Shown: in pieces, positions 7,901 to 15,822 of the stretch | Numbering within the stretch: the stretch's first letter is position 1 | Layout of the letters: every line of letters starts with the position of its first letter | Source: Mycolicibacterium komanii | GTDB taxonomy: Bacteria > Actinomycetota > Actinomycetes > Mycobacteriales > Mycobacteriaceae | DNA: 64,000 nt | Direction: 5' to 3' | Assembly: GCF_001050035.1 (NCBI RefSeq) | Contig: NZ_CVTA01000014.1 | Span: 16,902-80,901, forward strand | The notes under the pieces: model-generated | Database searches by the model: none | Seen by the model: only the letters and a program-made list of their open reading frames with translations | What the model was told of the DNA's origin: nothing | Made by a program: the position numbers and the translations under genes

Positions 7901-10507
7901 TCCGCCGCGGGGGTAGAGCGCCGCCCAGTCGATGTCGTGACCGTGATCGTGCAGCACACCGAGGCCGGCCATGAACGTGCGCAGGTCGTCGTCGTGGCGT
8001 CGCTGAGTGGGCTGGACGAGCGTCTTCTGCGCGCCGGCGATCTCCAGGATCGACGCCGCCAGCACGGGATGCGGGCTCAGTTCGACGAAATGGGTGTAGC
8101 CGTCGTCCAGCATACGGCGCGCCGCGGGCTCGAAAAGGACTGTGGCGCGGGTGTTCTGCCACCAGTAGGCGGCACCGGAACGGTATTCGTCCAGCCGGTC
8201 GCCGGTGACCGTCGAGTAGAGCGGAAGCTCGGCCGGACCTGACGACAAGCCGTCGAGGGCGTCGTAGAGATCGCTTCTGATCGCATCCATGTAGTGCGTG
8301 TGATAGGGCACCTTGCCGGTCAGGTACCGGTGGAAGGCCTCGCCGTCGTCCAACTGGCGGGCGACGGCGTCGAGCACGTCGCCGTCACCGGCGATGGTGA
8401 CCGCAGAGGGGCTGTTGATCGCGGCCACCGAGATCCGCCGGCCGAACTCCTCGCGGGTCGCGACGTCCAGTGCTGCCATCAGCGATTCGGCGTCGAGGCC
8501 GACGGCGAGCATGCGGCCCTGACCGCTGGTGCGCTGTTGGAGCCTGCTGCGGTGGTAGATGACCTCGATCGCCTGCTCGAAGCTCAGCAGGCCGGCGAGG
8601 TGGTGTGCGGCCACCTCTCCTGCGCTGTGGCCGACGATGGCGTCGGGCCGGATGCCGAACTCTTCGAGTTGTGCGGCGAGCGCGATCTGGATGGCGAAGT
8701 TCGCGGGCTGGGCGAACTCGGTTTCGCCCATCCGCGAATCGCTTTCGTCGCGTCGGAGTTCCTCGAGCAGCGACCAGTCAGCGTGGCGGGCCAGCTCGCG
8801 ATCGCTGCGCGCGATGCTTTCGGTGAAGGCGGGCATGACGTCGAGGAGCCCGCGGCACATCTTCCACCACTGCGGGCCCATCCCGGAGCAGACGAAGGCC
8901 AGCTTGGGCGTCGCCGAGGATGCGCGGGCCGACGAGATCTGGCCGCCGTCGGCGAGGGCACGCAGTTGGTCGCGGGCATCGGCGACGCTGTCGGCGACCA
9001 GCGCGTGGCGATGGCTCAGATGTGAGCGTCGCTGCGACAGCGTGTATCTGAGGTCGGCCATGGTGACGGCCGGGTCGGCGTCCAGGTGGTCGGCCAACCG
9101 GCCCGCGGCGGCCACCAGGGCCTCCTCGCTGCGCGCCGAAATCGGCAGGAGGGTGAGCGGCGGCTCATCGGCCGGGGCCGGTGGCCGGGCCGCAGTCGGC
9201 GGTTCGGCGAGCACCGCGTGGGCGTTGGTGCCGCCGAATCCGAACGAGTTCACCCCGGCGATCCGCCGTCCGTCGCCGGGGAACGGGCGGCCCGTGCGCG
9301 GGACGTCGAGCTTGAGTGCGTCGAAAGGTATGCGGCCGCTGGGGTTTTCGAGGTGGAGATGCGCGGGGATGTACCCGTGCTTGAGGACGAGTGCCGTCTT
9401 GATCAGACCTGCGACCCCGGCACCCGCCTCGAGGTGGCCGATGTTGGTCTTGACGGACCCGATCGGTAACGGGTCGGTCCGGTCGGACGTCAGCGCTGCG
9501 GCCAAGGCACGGGTCTCCACCGGATCGCCGACGGGTGTCCCGGTCCCATGAGCTTCGACGTAGCCGACGTCTCGGGCTTCGACGCCCGCGCGGCGTAGCG
9601 CCGAGGTGATCGCCGCCGACTGCGCCTCGGCGCGGGGCACGGTGATGCCGTCGGTGCGGCCGTCCTGGGACACCGCGGTCCCGAGGATCTGCGCGTAGAT
9701 GTCGTCGCCGTCACGCAGGGCCTGGTCGAGCGATTTGATGACGACCACGGCGCCGCCCTCGGCGCGCGCGTACCCGTCGGCGGATTCGTCGAAGGCCTTA
9801 CAGCGGCCGTCGGGGCTGAGGAATCCGCTCTTGGACTCGGCGATCGCGGTGTTGGGTCCGATCATGATGTTGACGCCGCCGGCCAGGGCGATCGCGCTCT
9901 CACCGTTCCAGATGCTCTGCGCCGCGAGGTGTACCGCGACCAGTGAACTCGAGCACGCCGTGTCGATCGTCATGCTGGGTCCGCGGAAGTCGAAGGCGAA
10001 CGAGATCCGGTTCGCCAGCATCGTCATCATCATTCCGGCGGCCGAATGCGTCTTGAACTGGTAGCGGCTGCCGCGGCCCTGGTTCTGCAGCAGCTGGTAG
10101 TCCAGGGTGAAGCCGCCGATGAACACGCCGACGTCGGTTCCGGCCAGGCTGGTCGGCGCGATCCCCCCGTCTTCCAGCGCCTCCCACGTGGTCTGCAGCA
10201 TCAGGCGCTGCTGCGGGTCGATGGAATGCGCCTCGCGCGGCGAGATTCCGAAGAACTGCGGATCGAACTGGTCGATGGCGTCGAGGAAGCCGCCCCGGCG
10301 GGTGACCATCTTCCCAACCTTCTTCGGGTTGGGATCGTGGAATCGGTCGGCGTTCCAGCGTGATTCGGGAACCTCACGGGTGGCGTCGACGCCGCCGGTC
10401 AGCAGCCGCCAGAAGTCCTCGGCGGATTCGACCCCGCCCGGTAGCCGGCAGCCGATTCCGACCACCGCGAGCGGTGCGGGCCGGGGGTGATGTTCGATGG
10501 TCGTCAT
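4994..10507 (-). CDS. One-module type I polyketide synthase, KS-AT-DH-KR-ACP
   Basis: 1837 residues. Ketosynthase 12-432 has Cys185 (DTACSSS), His320 (VEAHGTGTP) and His358 (TNIGH). Acyltransferase about 537-830 has Ser628 in GHSAG, an unusual CSGMGPQWW entry motif, and YHTH (735-738) where malonyl or methylmalonyl enzymes usually show HAFH or YASH. Dehydratase 900-1170 has His931 (HRVQGSVVVP) and Asp1095 (HPALIDGAFQ). Ketoreductase 1187-1630 has GGTGALG at 1438, Ser1581 and Tyr1594. The carrier protein has Ser1754 (GLDSMM). A short acidic helical tail follows. No enoyl reductase or thioesterase is present. One module with this set suggests iterative use, giving a partly reduced, unsaturated or aromatic chain; release must be by another enzyme. 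ATG 10507 overlaps the upstream stop. Confidence 0.93.
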   Translation of the reverse strand: MTTIEHHPRPAPLAVVGIGCRLPGGVESAEDFWRLLTGGVDATREVPESRWNADRFHDPNPKKVGKMVTRRGGFLDAIDQFDPQFFGISPREAHSIDPQQRLMLQTTWEALEDGGIAPTSLAGTDVGVFIGGFTLDYQLLQNQGRGSRYQFKTHSAAGMMMTMLANRISFAFDFRGPSMTIDTACSSSLVAVHLAAQSIWNGESAIALAGGVNIMIGPNTAIAESKSGFLSPDGRCKAFDESADGYARAEGGAVVVIKSLDQALRDGDDIYAQILGTAVSQDGRTDGITVPRAEAQSAAITSALRRAGVEARDVGYVEAHGTGTPVGDPVETRALAAALTSDRTDPLPIGSVKTNIGHLEAGAGVAGLIKTALVLKHGYIPAHLHLENPSGRIPFDALKLDVPRTGRPFPGDGRRIAGVNSFGFGGTNAHAVLAEPPTAARPPAPADEPPLTLLPISARSEEALVAAAGRLADHLDADPAVTMADLRYTLSQRRSHLSHRHALVADSVADARDQLRALADGGQISSARASSATPKLAFVCSGMGPQWWKMCRGLLDVMPAFTESIARSDRELARHADWSLLEELRRDESDSRMGETEFAQPANFAIQIALAAQLEEFGIRPDAIVGHSAGEVAAHHLAGLLSFEQAIEVIYHRSRLQQRTSGQGRMLAVGLDAESLMAALDVATREEFGRRISVAAINSPSAVTIAGDGDVLDAVARQLDDGEAFHRYLTGKVPYHTHYMDAIRSDLYDALDGLSSGPAELPLYSTVTGDRLDEYRSGAAYWWQNTRATVLFEPAARRMLDDGYTHFVELSPHPVLAASILEIAGAQKTLVQPTQRRHDDDLRTFMAGLGVLHDHGHDIDWAALYPRGGARLLKLPSYPWQSRRYWNETQEATEALHYRPVHPLLGQPVSAVHPTWEIELSTALVPFLADHRVQGSVVVPGALYIEMALAAGRKTYGAELGVDDLVLHRALILDDTCDPILRTTLNQDTGGLEFAAFTATADGELKWTITATAELTTLSKSARGRAVPPEVLSANAVTGEEFYALTEAIGFDYGEAFRAVTGLTSGDGWVVAEMDIPAPIVDDLDDYRFHPALIDGAFQTLFGAPLSGGGAGDSPFLPTRIRRSAVYDSPKGNMTVRLAVRSATAEEIESDITICDHRGEPLAVFEGFTVRSLSASTRMSPERIDKGLYELHWDPAPEPAGDQPVDPASWLVFADDSGFGAALADRLRHGGHGGHRVRTVTHRPVDTLTATDDGYAIDERSAEQLTELFDRHLAEDGELAGVIDCWAMDLDQDPQASATNANDHLGTLAVLRIAKALAAHDTVSPRLYLLTANAQPALGTEPLAVEQSAVWGLGRVIGHQEFVERWGGLVDIDIDFENDHDIDDAAARVCRHILDPAAEDQAAIRGDVTLVPRLRPSANLTKPLPTKLSPTATYVVTGGTGALGRTVATYLAEHGARHITLLSRSGLPPRARWSGMTPDDPQFAGVDAVRSVERLGAQVSVASVDITDIDQVTAWLDEHNRGGDRPVRGIIHAAGSVHDQLLVNVGEDDFLKVMGPKVTGTRVLHTAFAEQDLDFFVMFGSAGSVIASPGQGNYAAANAFLDAFAHHRQAQGLPALTIGWGPWSVGMVEDLNLENVYAMRGIELITPATGSLILDRLINQAVPNVVAISADWNRARQLLGGHLPKMFAELDAATAPTAEGGADGSILEVLAHTPEPERLNVVVDQVERLVAAVFDCAVTDFGNDDLLDDIGLDSMMAMDFRVRINTTFSIDLPVLEILKGVSVDSLAARVLDELHTIHGATQATPSPQEPAADDDVDRLIDGMSEADLRDLLAELEG

Positions 10508-12267
10508 ACCTGCAACTCACGGATAGCGGTGGTGATCCAGCCGGAACTGACCGGATTGTTCTGCTGCTCTTGGCGATAGATGGCGCGGAGTTCTCTCAGC
10601 AGGGGATCGCGTTGCCACTCCTGCACCTGCGCGACCGCGGCGTCGTCGTCGAACAGCACGGATTTGTCGGAAAGCACGGTTTCGACGAGCTGACCCGCCA
10701 GTTGCCGCAACAACCGGCCATTGGCGTCGAACCGGTCGGCGAAGTCGAACGCCGGTTCCATCATCGCCTCGTGCAGCGTCACCATGAAGTTCAACGGCGA
10801 GTACAGGTCGACGAATCGCACGGCCGATTCCCGCCCCTCCACCGCAGCCCACTCGCGGAAGAACCGCTGCACGCGGTTGCTCAGCGTGATCAGCCCGTCG
10901 AGGTGCGGCACGACGGCGGGATCGTCGGCGACGCTGACGAATCGGCCGTTGCGGTAGAGCAGTCCGATGAAGCCCCAGTAGAACGCGACGTCCCAGATGA
11001 TCTTGGCCGACATCACGGTCGGCGTTCCCATGAGCGTGTACTGCCGCTCGTACACCGCAAGCCACATGTCGGCCAGTGACCGGAACAGCGAGTCGCTGAT
11101 GGCCGCCCTGGCGACGACGTCCTCGCCGTCGAGGTCGCGCACGACCATGTCGGTGATGAGGCCGTTGCCGATCGCGACCAGGTCCAGCCCCGAGGAATAC
11201 AACGGGTCGAGGAACACTCCGGCGTCGCCGGTGAGGCACCAGCGGGCTGCGCCGTCGAAGACCTTCGTGGCGGCGTGGCTGTAGTGCTTCATGACCCGGA
11301 AGTCCATGATCCGGTCGTCGTATCGGGCGATCTCGTCGGCGCACTGCGGTTCGTGTTCGCGAATCCACGCCTTGGCTTTGTCCAGGGTGTTGAAATCGTC
11401 GAACGCGTGGAACTCGGGATCGGCGACGATGCCGACACTCGTCGCGCCTGAGGCGAGCCGGATGAGCCACACCCAATATCCCTCGCCCATCAGGTGATTC
11501 GTCGACAACGCCCGGTCGCCTTCGACCAGCCGAGACTGCCAATCGGCATCGTCGCTCCACCGCCCGACATCGAGTTCGGCCTTGACGCGAAACCAGGCCG
11601 CGTTGCAATGGTGTTCGGTGGCGCGCTTGAGACCCAGCTGGCGTGACAACGTCCGGTTACGCCCGGACGCGTCGACGACCCAGCGTGCCGTCGTGCGCAT
11701 CGTGTCGTCGCCGTGCTGGTAGCAGACGGTGTGACCGTCGTCGGCGAATTCCACGGCGCGGACGCGGCCGTGGGCGACCGCGACACCCTCTGCCGCGCAC
11801 CGGCGGGCGAGTTCGTTCTCGAGCCTGCCGCGGTCGATCTGATACGTCACCTGCGGGACGAACGAGGAGCTGCCGAGTTCGACCCGGCTCACGATGTCGG
11901 TGTTCCCGTTGTGCGAGAAGAACATCCGCAGGCCCATCTTGCGGATCTGCTCGGTGCCCAGGTGCTCGGCCAGGCCGAGCCGTTCTCGGAGGTAGTGCGC
12001 GGACACCTCTACGGTGGACTCGCCGACGGTGTGGGTGATCTCCGGGACGGGGCGCGCCGACGGTTCGATGAGCACGATCCTGGTTCCTGGGCGTGCGGAG
12101 CGAAGCTCCAGCGCGAGGGTCAGCGCGGCGGCGCCACCACCGATGACGGCCACATCGTGTTCGGTGTCGGTGGTTACGCTGCTCGACAACTGGTTTCGTA
12201 TTTTGCGCGCGAGTGCCGTCCTGGCCTCGGGACCGAGTTGTGACAGTTTCTCTCGCACTGAGATCAC
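10504..12267 (-). CDS. Flavin-dependent halogenase-like oxidoreductase
   Basis: 587 residues. A 35-residue helical leader (KLSQLGPEARTALARK) precedes the FAD Rossmann motif AVIGGGAAALTLALEL (39-55). VGESTVEVSAHYLRERLG (81-98) and GDAGVFLDPLYSSG (347-360) are typical of the tryptophan-halogenase/FADH2 halogenase superfamily. The diagnostic WxWxIP is WVWLIR here (265-270), so the Pro is Arg, and I see no clear counterpart of the catalytic Lys of tryptophan halogenases. About 220 residues follow the flavin core. It may halogenate a carrier-bound polyketide or be a monooxygenase of this superfamily. GTG 12267 overlaps the antiporter stop, and its own stop overlaps the synthase start, so it is co-translated with the synthase. 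Confidence 0.8.
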   Translation of the reverse strand: MISVREKLSQLGPEARTALARKIRNQLSSSVTTDTEHDVAVIGGGAAALTLALELRSARPGTRIVLIEPSARPVPEITHTVGESTVEVSAHYLRERLGLAEHLGTEQIRKMGLRMFFSHNGNTDIVSRVELGSSSFVPQVTYQIDRGRLENELARRCAAEGVAVAHGRVRAVEFADDGHTVCYQHGDDTMRTTARWVVDASGRNRTLSRQLGLKRATEHHCNAAWFRVKAELDVGRWSDDADWQSRLVEGDRALSTNHLMGEGYWVWLIRLASGATSVGIVADPEFHAFDDFNTLDKAKAWIREHEPQCADEIARYDDRIMDFRVMKHYSHAATKVFDGAARWCLTGDAGVFLDPLYSSGLDLVAIGNGLITDMVVRDLDGEDVVARAAISDSLFRSLADMWLAVYERQYTLMGTPTVMSAKIIWDVAFYWGFIGLLYRNGRFVSVADDPAVVPHLDGLITLSNRVQRFFREWAAVEGRESAVRFVDLYSPLNFMVTLHEAMMEPAFDFADRFDANGRLLRQLAGQLVETVLSDKSVLFDDDAAVAQVQEWQRDPLLRELRAIYRQEQQNNPVSSGWITTAIRELQV

Positions 12268-13553
12268 CTTCCCTCGGCGGCTACGACCGCCAGGTCCGCC
12301 TGCTGCGGCGTGGCGTCGACCGGAGTCCGGTGGCGTCCGTAGACGTAGTTGAAGATCGGTGTGGCCATCAGAGTGGTGATGATGGCGACCAGCACCAGGA
12401 TCGTGAACAGGGTCGGGGTGATGATGCCCGCCTCGAGGCCGATGTTGAGCAGGATGAGTTCGATCAGCCCGCGCGCGTTCATCAACGACCCGAGCGCGAC
12501 GGACTCCCGCAGCGGCACCTTCCGTAGTCGCGCCGCCATCGTGCAGGCCAGGCCCTTACCGGCGACGGCGACCACGAGAATGCCCAGCGTCACCGCCCAC
12601 AGCGTCGGCGTGTTCACCAGGCCGATCTCGGTGTTGAGCCCGGAGTAGACGAAGAACAACGGCAGCAGGAAGGTGGTGGTGAGCGGTTCGAGGGAATCGG
12701 TGATCTTCTTGGCGAACAAGCCGGACGGCATCGCGACACCGAGGACGAACGCACCGAAGATCGCGTAGATCCCGATGACATCGGTGAACCAGGCGCAGCC
12801 CATCAGAAGGATCAACACGACGCTCAACATCGTGGGGGTCACGGTGTTCCGGCGTTCAGCCATGGTGCCGAACACAGCGAGCGCCCTGCGGCCCGCGGTG
12901 AGGAGCAGCACGGTGTAGGCCGCGCCGCCGACGATGGCGATCAACGCGATCGTCGGGTCGCCCTGGTGGATGGCGAGCACCACGGCGAGGATGCACCAGG
13001 AGATCGCGTCGTCGGTCGCGCCGCAGGCGAGTGCGAGCGTGCCCAGGCCCGTTCCGGTGAGCCGGGTTTCGAAGATGATCCGGGCGAGCATCGGGAACGC
13101 CGTGATCGCGATCGACGCGCCGAGGAACAACATCGCCATGAGCGGTGTGACACCGTCACCGAAGAAGCCGTCGCCGTTCATCAACGGGATCGCGACGAGC
13201 GCCCCCAGGACGAGCGGGGCGAAGATGCCCGCGGCCGAGATGGTCGCCGCGGTGCCTGCGCGATGCTTGATCAAATCGACGTCGAAGTTGAGCCCGACGA
13301 GGAACATGTAGAGGACGAGGCCGATCTGCGCGGCCGTGTACAGCACGACATTCGCTTCGCCCGAGGGGAACAGTTCGGCCTGAAGGCCAGGTGCGATCCG
13401 GCCCAGTAGCGACGGGCCGAGGATGACGCCGGCGATCATCTCGCCGACGACCTGCGGCTGGCCCAGGCGTTGAGCGATCAGGCCGACGACCCGGCACGCG
13501 ACGAGGATGACGGCGAGCGCGAGGAAGAAGTCGATGGCGACGGCTGCGGGCAT
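12264..13553 (-). CDS. Kef/CPA2-type cation:proton antiporter
   Basis: 429 residues with about 12-13 membrane helices and no C-terminal TrkA-N/RCK domain, so only the transport module is present. Family motifs include the entry LGQPQVVGEMIAGVILGPSL and the ion-site region TDDAISWCILAVVLA, whose paired Asp residues match the CPA2 (Kef/NapA) ion site. Starts at ATG 13553. It is the first gene of the five-gene coupled operon (GTGA overlap with the halogenase). Antiporters of this kind recur in natural-product clusters, where they may export the product or rebalance ions; that role here is inferred. Confidence 0.87.
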   Translation of the reverse strand: MPAAVAIDFFLALAVILVACRVVGLIAQRLGQPQVVGEMIAGVILGPSLLGRIAPGLQAELFPSGEANVVLYTAAQIGLVLYMFLVGLNFDVDLIKHRAGTAATISAAGIFAPLVLGALVAIPLMNGDGFFGDGVTPLMAMLFLGASIAITAFPMLARIIFETRLTGTGLGTLALACGATDDAISWCILAVVLAIHQGDPTIALIAIVGGAAYTVLLLTAGRRALAVFGTMAERRNTVTPTMLSVVLILLMGCAWFTDVIGIYAIFGAFVLGVAMPSGLFAKKITDSLEPLTTTFLLPLFFVYSGLNTEIGLVNTPTLWAVTLGILVVAVAGKGLACTMAARLRKVPLRESVALGSLMNARGLIELILLNIGLEAGIITPTLFTILVLVAIITTLMATPIFNYVYGRHRTPVDATPQQADLAVVAAEGR

Positions 13554-13790
13554 GTCAGGTCCTACGGTTCACACGGAGAACCGCAGGTGTGCTGAGTGCA
13601 ACGGAGCGCAGCGCTCTGCGGGCGGGCTCCAGCAGTCCGTCTATGACTCACCTCGTCGATTCCGACTTGTTCGACGTATGCGCGTCGAGCCGGAGACGGG
13701 GGCGTCTTCGACGCCGAGGGGTATTGACGATTTGAGCGGTGGCTAACCCAGAAAAGTCTGTCCGATTGATGACGGCGGGTGCCGCCGCCG

Positions 13791-13796
13791 TAATGT
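13791..13796 (+). promoter_or_regulatory. Candidate -10 box, leaderless promoter of acetyltransferase gene
   Basis: TAATGT fits the mycobacterial TANNNT -10 element. It lies exactly 7 bases before GTG 13804, the spacing that makes the start codon the first transcribed codon. No Shine-Dalgarno is present. The rest of the 250-base gap to the antiporter gene holds only short hairpins (for example CGGTTC/GAACCG at 13565-13583) and no gene. Confidence 0.5.
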
Positions 13797-13803
13797 CCGG
13801 CCG

Positions 13804-14256
13804 GTGCAGGTTCAGCTCCGCCGCGCCACACAGGCCGATGCGCAGGCGGTCGAACAGCTCGTGCACGAGTCATTCCACAAGTACGTCGCGCGGATCGGAA
13901 AGCCGCCGGCGCCGATGCTCGCGGACTATGGATCCGTCGTCACGACGTCGCGGGTGTGGGTGCTCGACGCGGACGGCGCGATCGTCGGGGCGCTCGTCGA
14001 CGAGGTACACGACGACCACCTGCTCCTGGATACCGTCGCCGTCGCTTCGGGCGCGCAAGGGCATGGCCTCGGCGCGCGGCTGCTCGCCCGTGCGGAGGAC
14101 GATGCTCGCGAGTTCGGGCTTGGCGAGGTGCGGTTGTACACCCACCGACTGATGACCGAGAACCAGGCCTTCTACGCTCGCCACGGCTATGTCGAGACGG
14201 GCCGCGGCCGCACCGACGGCTACGACCGAATCCACTACACCAAGCGAATCGGTTAG
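13804..14256 (+). CDS. GNAT-family N-acetyltransferase
   Basis: A 150-residue cytoplasmic enzyme that moves an acetyl group from acetyl-CoA to an amine. The acetyl-CoA loop is QGHGLGARLLARAED (the Q/RxxGxG/A motif), preceded by the beta-4 strand LLLDTVAVA, and followed by the MTENQAFYARHGYVETGR segment typical of the C-terminal half. Substrate unknown. The GTG start has no ribosome site but sits 7 bases after a TAATGT box, so it is probably leaderless. It converges on the hydrolase gene 13 bases away and is divergent from the polyketide operon. Confidence 0.85.
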   Translation: MQVQLRRATQADAQAVEQLVHESFHKYVARIGKPPAPMLADYGSVVTTSRVWVLDADGAIVGALVDEVHDDHLLLDTVAVASGAQGHGLGARLLARAEDDAREFGLGEVRLYTHRLMTENQAFYARHGYVETGRGRTDGYDRIHYTKRIG

Positions 14257-14269
14257 GGGCACAACCGGG

Positions 14270-15196
14270 TTACGCGGCGCGATGATCCCTGCTCGGCGCG
14301 AAAATGCGCCGCAGGAAGGCGATCTGATCGCCGACGACGCGCAAATGCCAGCGAGCGCCGGGATACACGTCGAAGTGGTCGCACGGATAGTGATGAACCG
14401 TCGCCCGCATCCGCGTCGCGGCAGCGGTGGCCGGCGCCGGTGGGGCGGTGCGGTCGTCATCCGCGATCTGCACGAGGGCCGGACAGGTGACGCGTTTGGC
14501 GCTCGCGATGGGCCGGTAGCCGCCCATGACCAAGACCAGCCGGGCCGCGAATTCGTTGCGCCAGCTGGGTCCGGCGATGCGGAACATGCCGTCGACCGCG
14601 CCTTCGGCGCTCAATCCGGCCACCTCACCGGGTGCGCCGACGATCGGGATGAGCACGGGCGGGCGACGGAGCAGCTTGGCCGCGAGGTCGCGTGCGCCAT
14701 AGGTCATCATTCGCAGGACGTACCGGGGACCGAGCGTTCGCAGCGATTGGGCCACGACCGGTAGGCCGTCCGTCGCGGGCGTAAGCGAGATGACTCCGGC
14801 CAGGTGGGGGTCACCGGCGGCGACGCGGATGACATGCCCGCCGGACAGCGACACACCCCACGCGACGATCCGTGCCGGGTCCACGCCCTCGAGCCGCCGG
14901 GCGTGGTCGATCACCGCGTGGTAATCGTCGACCTGCCGCGGCAACGCGATCAATTGCCGTGGTTCTCCGGAGGATTCGGCGAAGTGCCGGTAGTCGAACG
15001 TCACGACCTCGGCGCCGGCGCCGGCCAGCGCCTCGGCGAACGCGAACAGGCCACTGTCCTGCGTCGCACCCAGGCCGTGCGCCATGACCACGCAGGGGCG
15101 CCCCGACGGGCCGGCCAACGCATCCGTCGTCGCGGGAAAGCGGTGCGCCGCGACGAAACCGCCGTCGACCGGTATCCGGATGCGGGTCGACGTCAT
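14270..15196 (-). CDS. Alpha/beta hydrolase
   Basis: 308 residues with an alpha/beta hydrolase fold. The oxyanion strand is VVMAHGLGATQDSG near residue 40, the nucleophile elbow is WGVSLSGGHVIRVA (Ser in the GxSxSGG form found in one hydrolase subgroup), the acid is likely in ALVQIADDDRT, and the His is in HYPCDHFDVY. ATG 15196 overlaps the upstream TetR stop (ATGA), which rejects the longer frame. Third gene of a coupled monooxygenase-regulator-hydrolase operon. If the monooxygenase makes an ester by Baeyer-Villiger chemistry, this enzyme could cleave it; that is inference. Confidence 0.87.
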   Translation of the reverse strand: MTSTRIRIPVDGGFVAAHRFPATTDALAGPSGRPCVVMAHGLGATQDSGLFAFAEALAGAGAEVVTFDYRHFAESSGEPRQLIALPRQVDDYHAVIDHARRLEGVDPARIVAWGVSLSGGHVIRVAAGDPHLAGVISLTPATDGLPVVAQSLRTLGPRYVLRMMTYGARDLAAKLLRRPPVLIPIVGAPGEVAGLSAEGAVDGMFRIAGPSWRNEFAARLVLVMGGYRPIASAKRVTCPALVQIADDDRTAPPAPATAAATRMRATVHHYPCDHFDVYPGARWHLRVVGDQIAFLRRIFAPSRDHRAA

Positions 15197-15822
15197 GGCG
15201 TCGGCCCTCCGAACAGCGCCGTGTGCCAGACGTGGATGATCGTCGCGAGCAGCGGACCGGCGGCCTCCGGCCCGTCGTCCGAGCGGATGTGGCGGTCGAG
15301 GACTCGTTCGTTCATCGAGATCAACGCGTGGGCAAGGGCCTTGGGGTCGGGAATGTCGATGGTCGGCTGGGTACCGATGAAGTCGCAGACGAACTCCTCG
15401 TATCGCGCCAGCCACTGCTCCCAGATCGCCCTCGCCTCCGGGTCGGAGTCGCGGGCGTCGAGCATCGCGCGGAAAAGCGTCCGGTGGGCGTGCCACGATT
15501 CGAACGTCCGATTCATTGCGTCGGCCACCGATTTTCGCGGATCACCACCGCCCGCCAGAAAGCCACCGATCGCGAAGACGTCGTCCTGAAATATCCCGGT
15601 GAGCAGTTCGGTGACGACTTCGTGTTTTCCGGCGAAGTAGAAGTAGAACGCCGGCCGTTTCAGGCCCGCGGCCTTCGCGACCTCCGCGACGCTGATGTCG
15701 GCAAGCGAATGGCTCTGCAGTTGTTCCTCGAACGCCTCGAGGAGCCGGAGCCTGCTCTCGTCGCCGCGCGCCTGTGGCCGGCGCGCGTTGCGCCGCGACG
15801 TCTGTGTCGGCTCAGGCGGCAC
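15193..15822 (-). CDS. TetR-family regulator
   Basis: About 209 residues. The helix-turn-helix is ADISVAEVAKAAGLKRPAFY with the following YFYFAGKHEVVTELL, the standard TetR N-terminal domain; the rest is a helical ligand domain. The long open frame upstream is only a shadow of the monooxygenase gene. GTG 15822 (VPPEPTQTSRR) is the sensible start, overlapping the monooxygenase stop by 11 bases, and its stop overlaps the hydrolase start by 4. It therefore sits between two enzymes in one operon and probably represses that operon, perhaps through the dyad at 17229-17248. Confidence 0.85.
   Translation of the reverse strand: MPPEPTQTSRRNARRPQARGDESRLRLLEAFEEQLQSHSLADISVAEVAKAAGLKRPAFYFYFAGKHEVVTELLTGIFQDDVFAIGGFLAGGGDPRKSVADAMNRTFESWHAHRTLFRAMLDARDSDPEARAIWEQWLARYEEFVCDFIGTQPTIDIPDPKALAHALISMNERVLDRHIRSDDGPEAAGPLLATIIHVWHTALFGGPTP

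Noticed and set aside
13562..13803. Hidden small gene between the antiporter and acetyltransferase genes
   Set aside because: No frame there has a plausible start, ribosome site or protein-like composition; only short hairpins are present.
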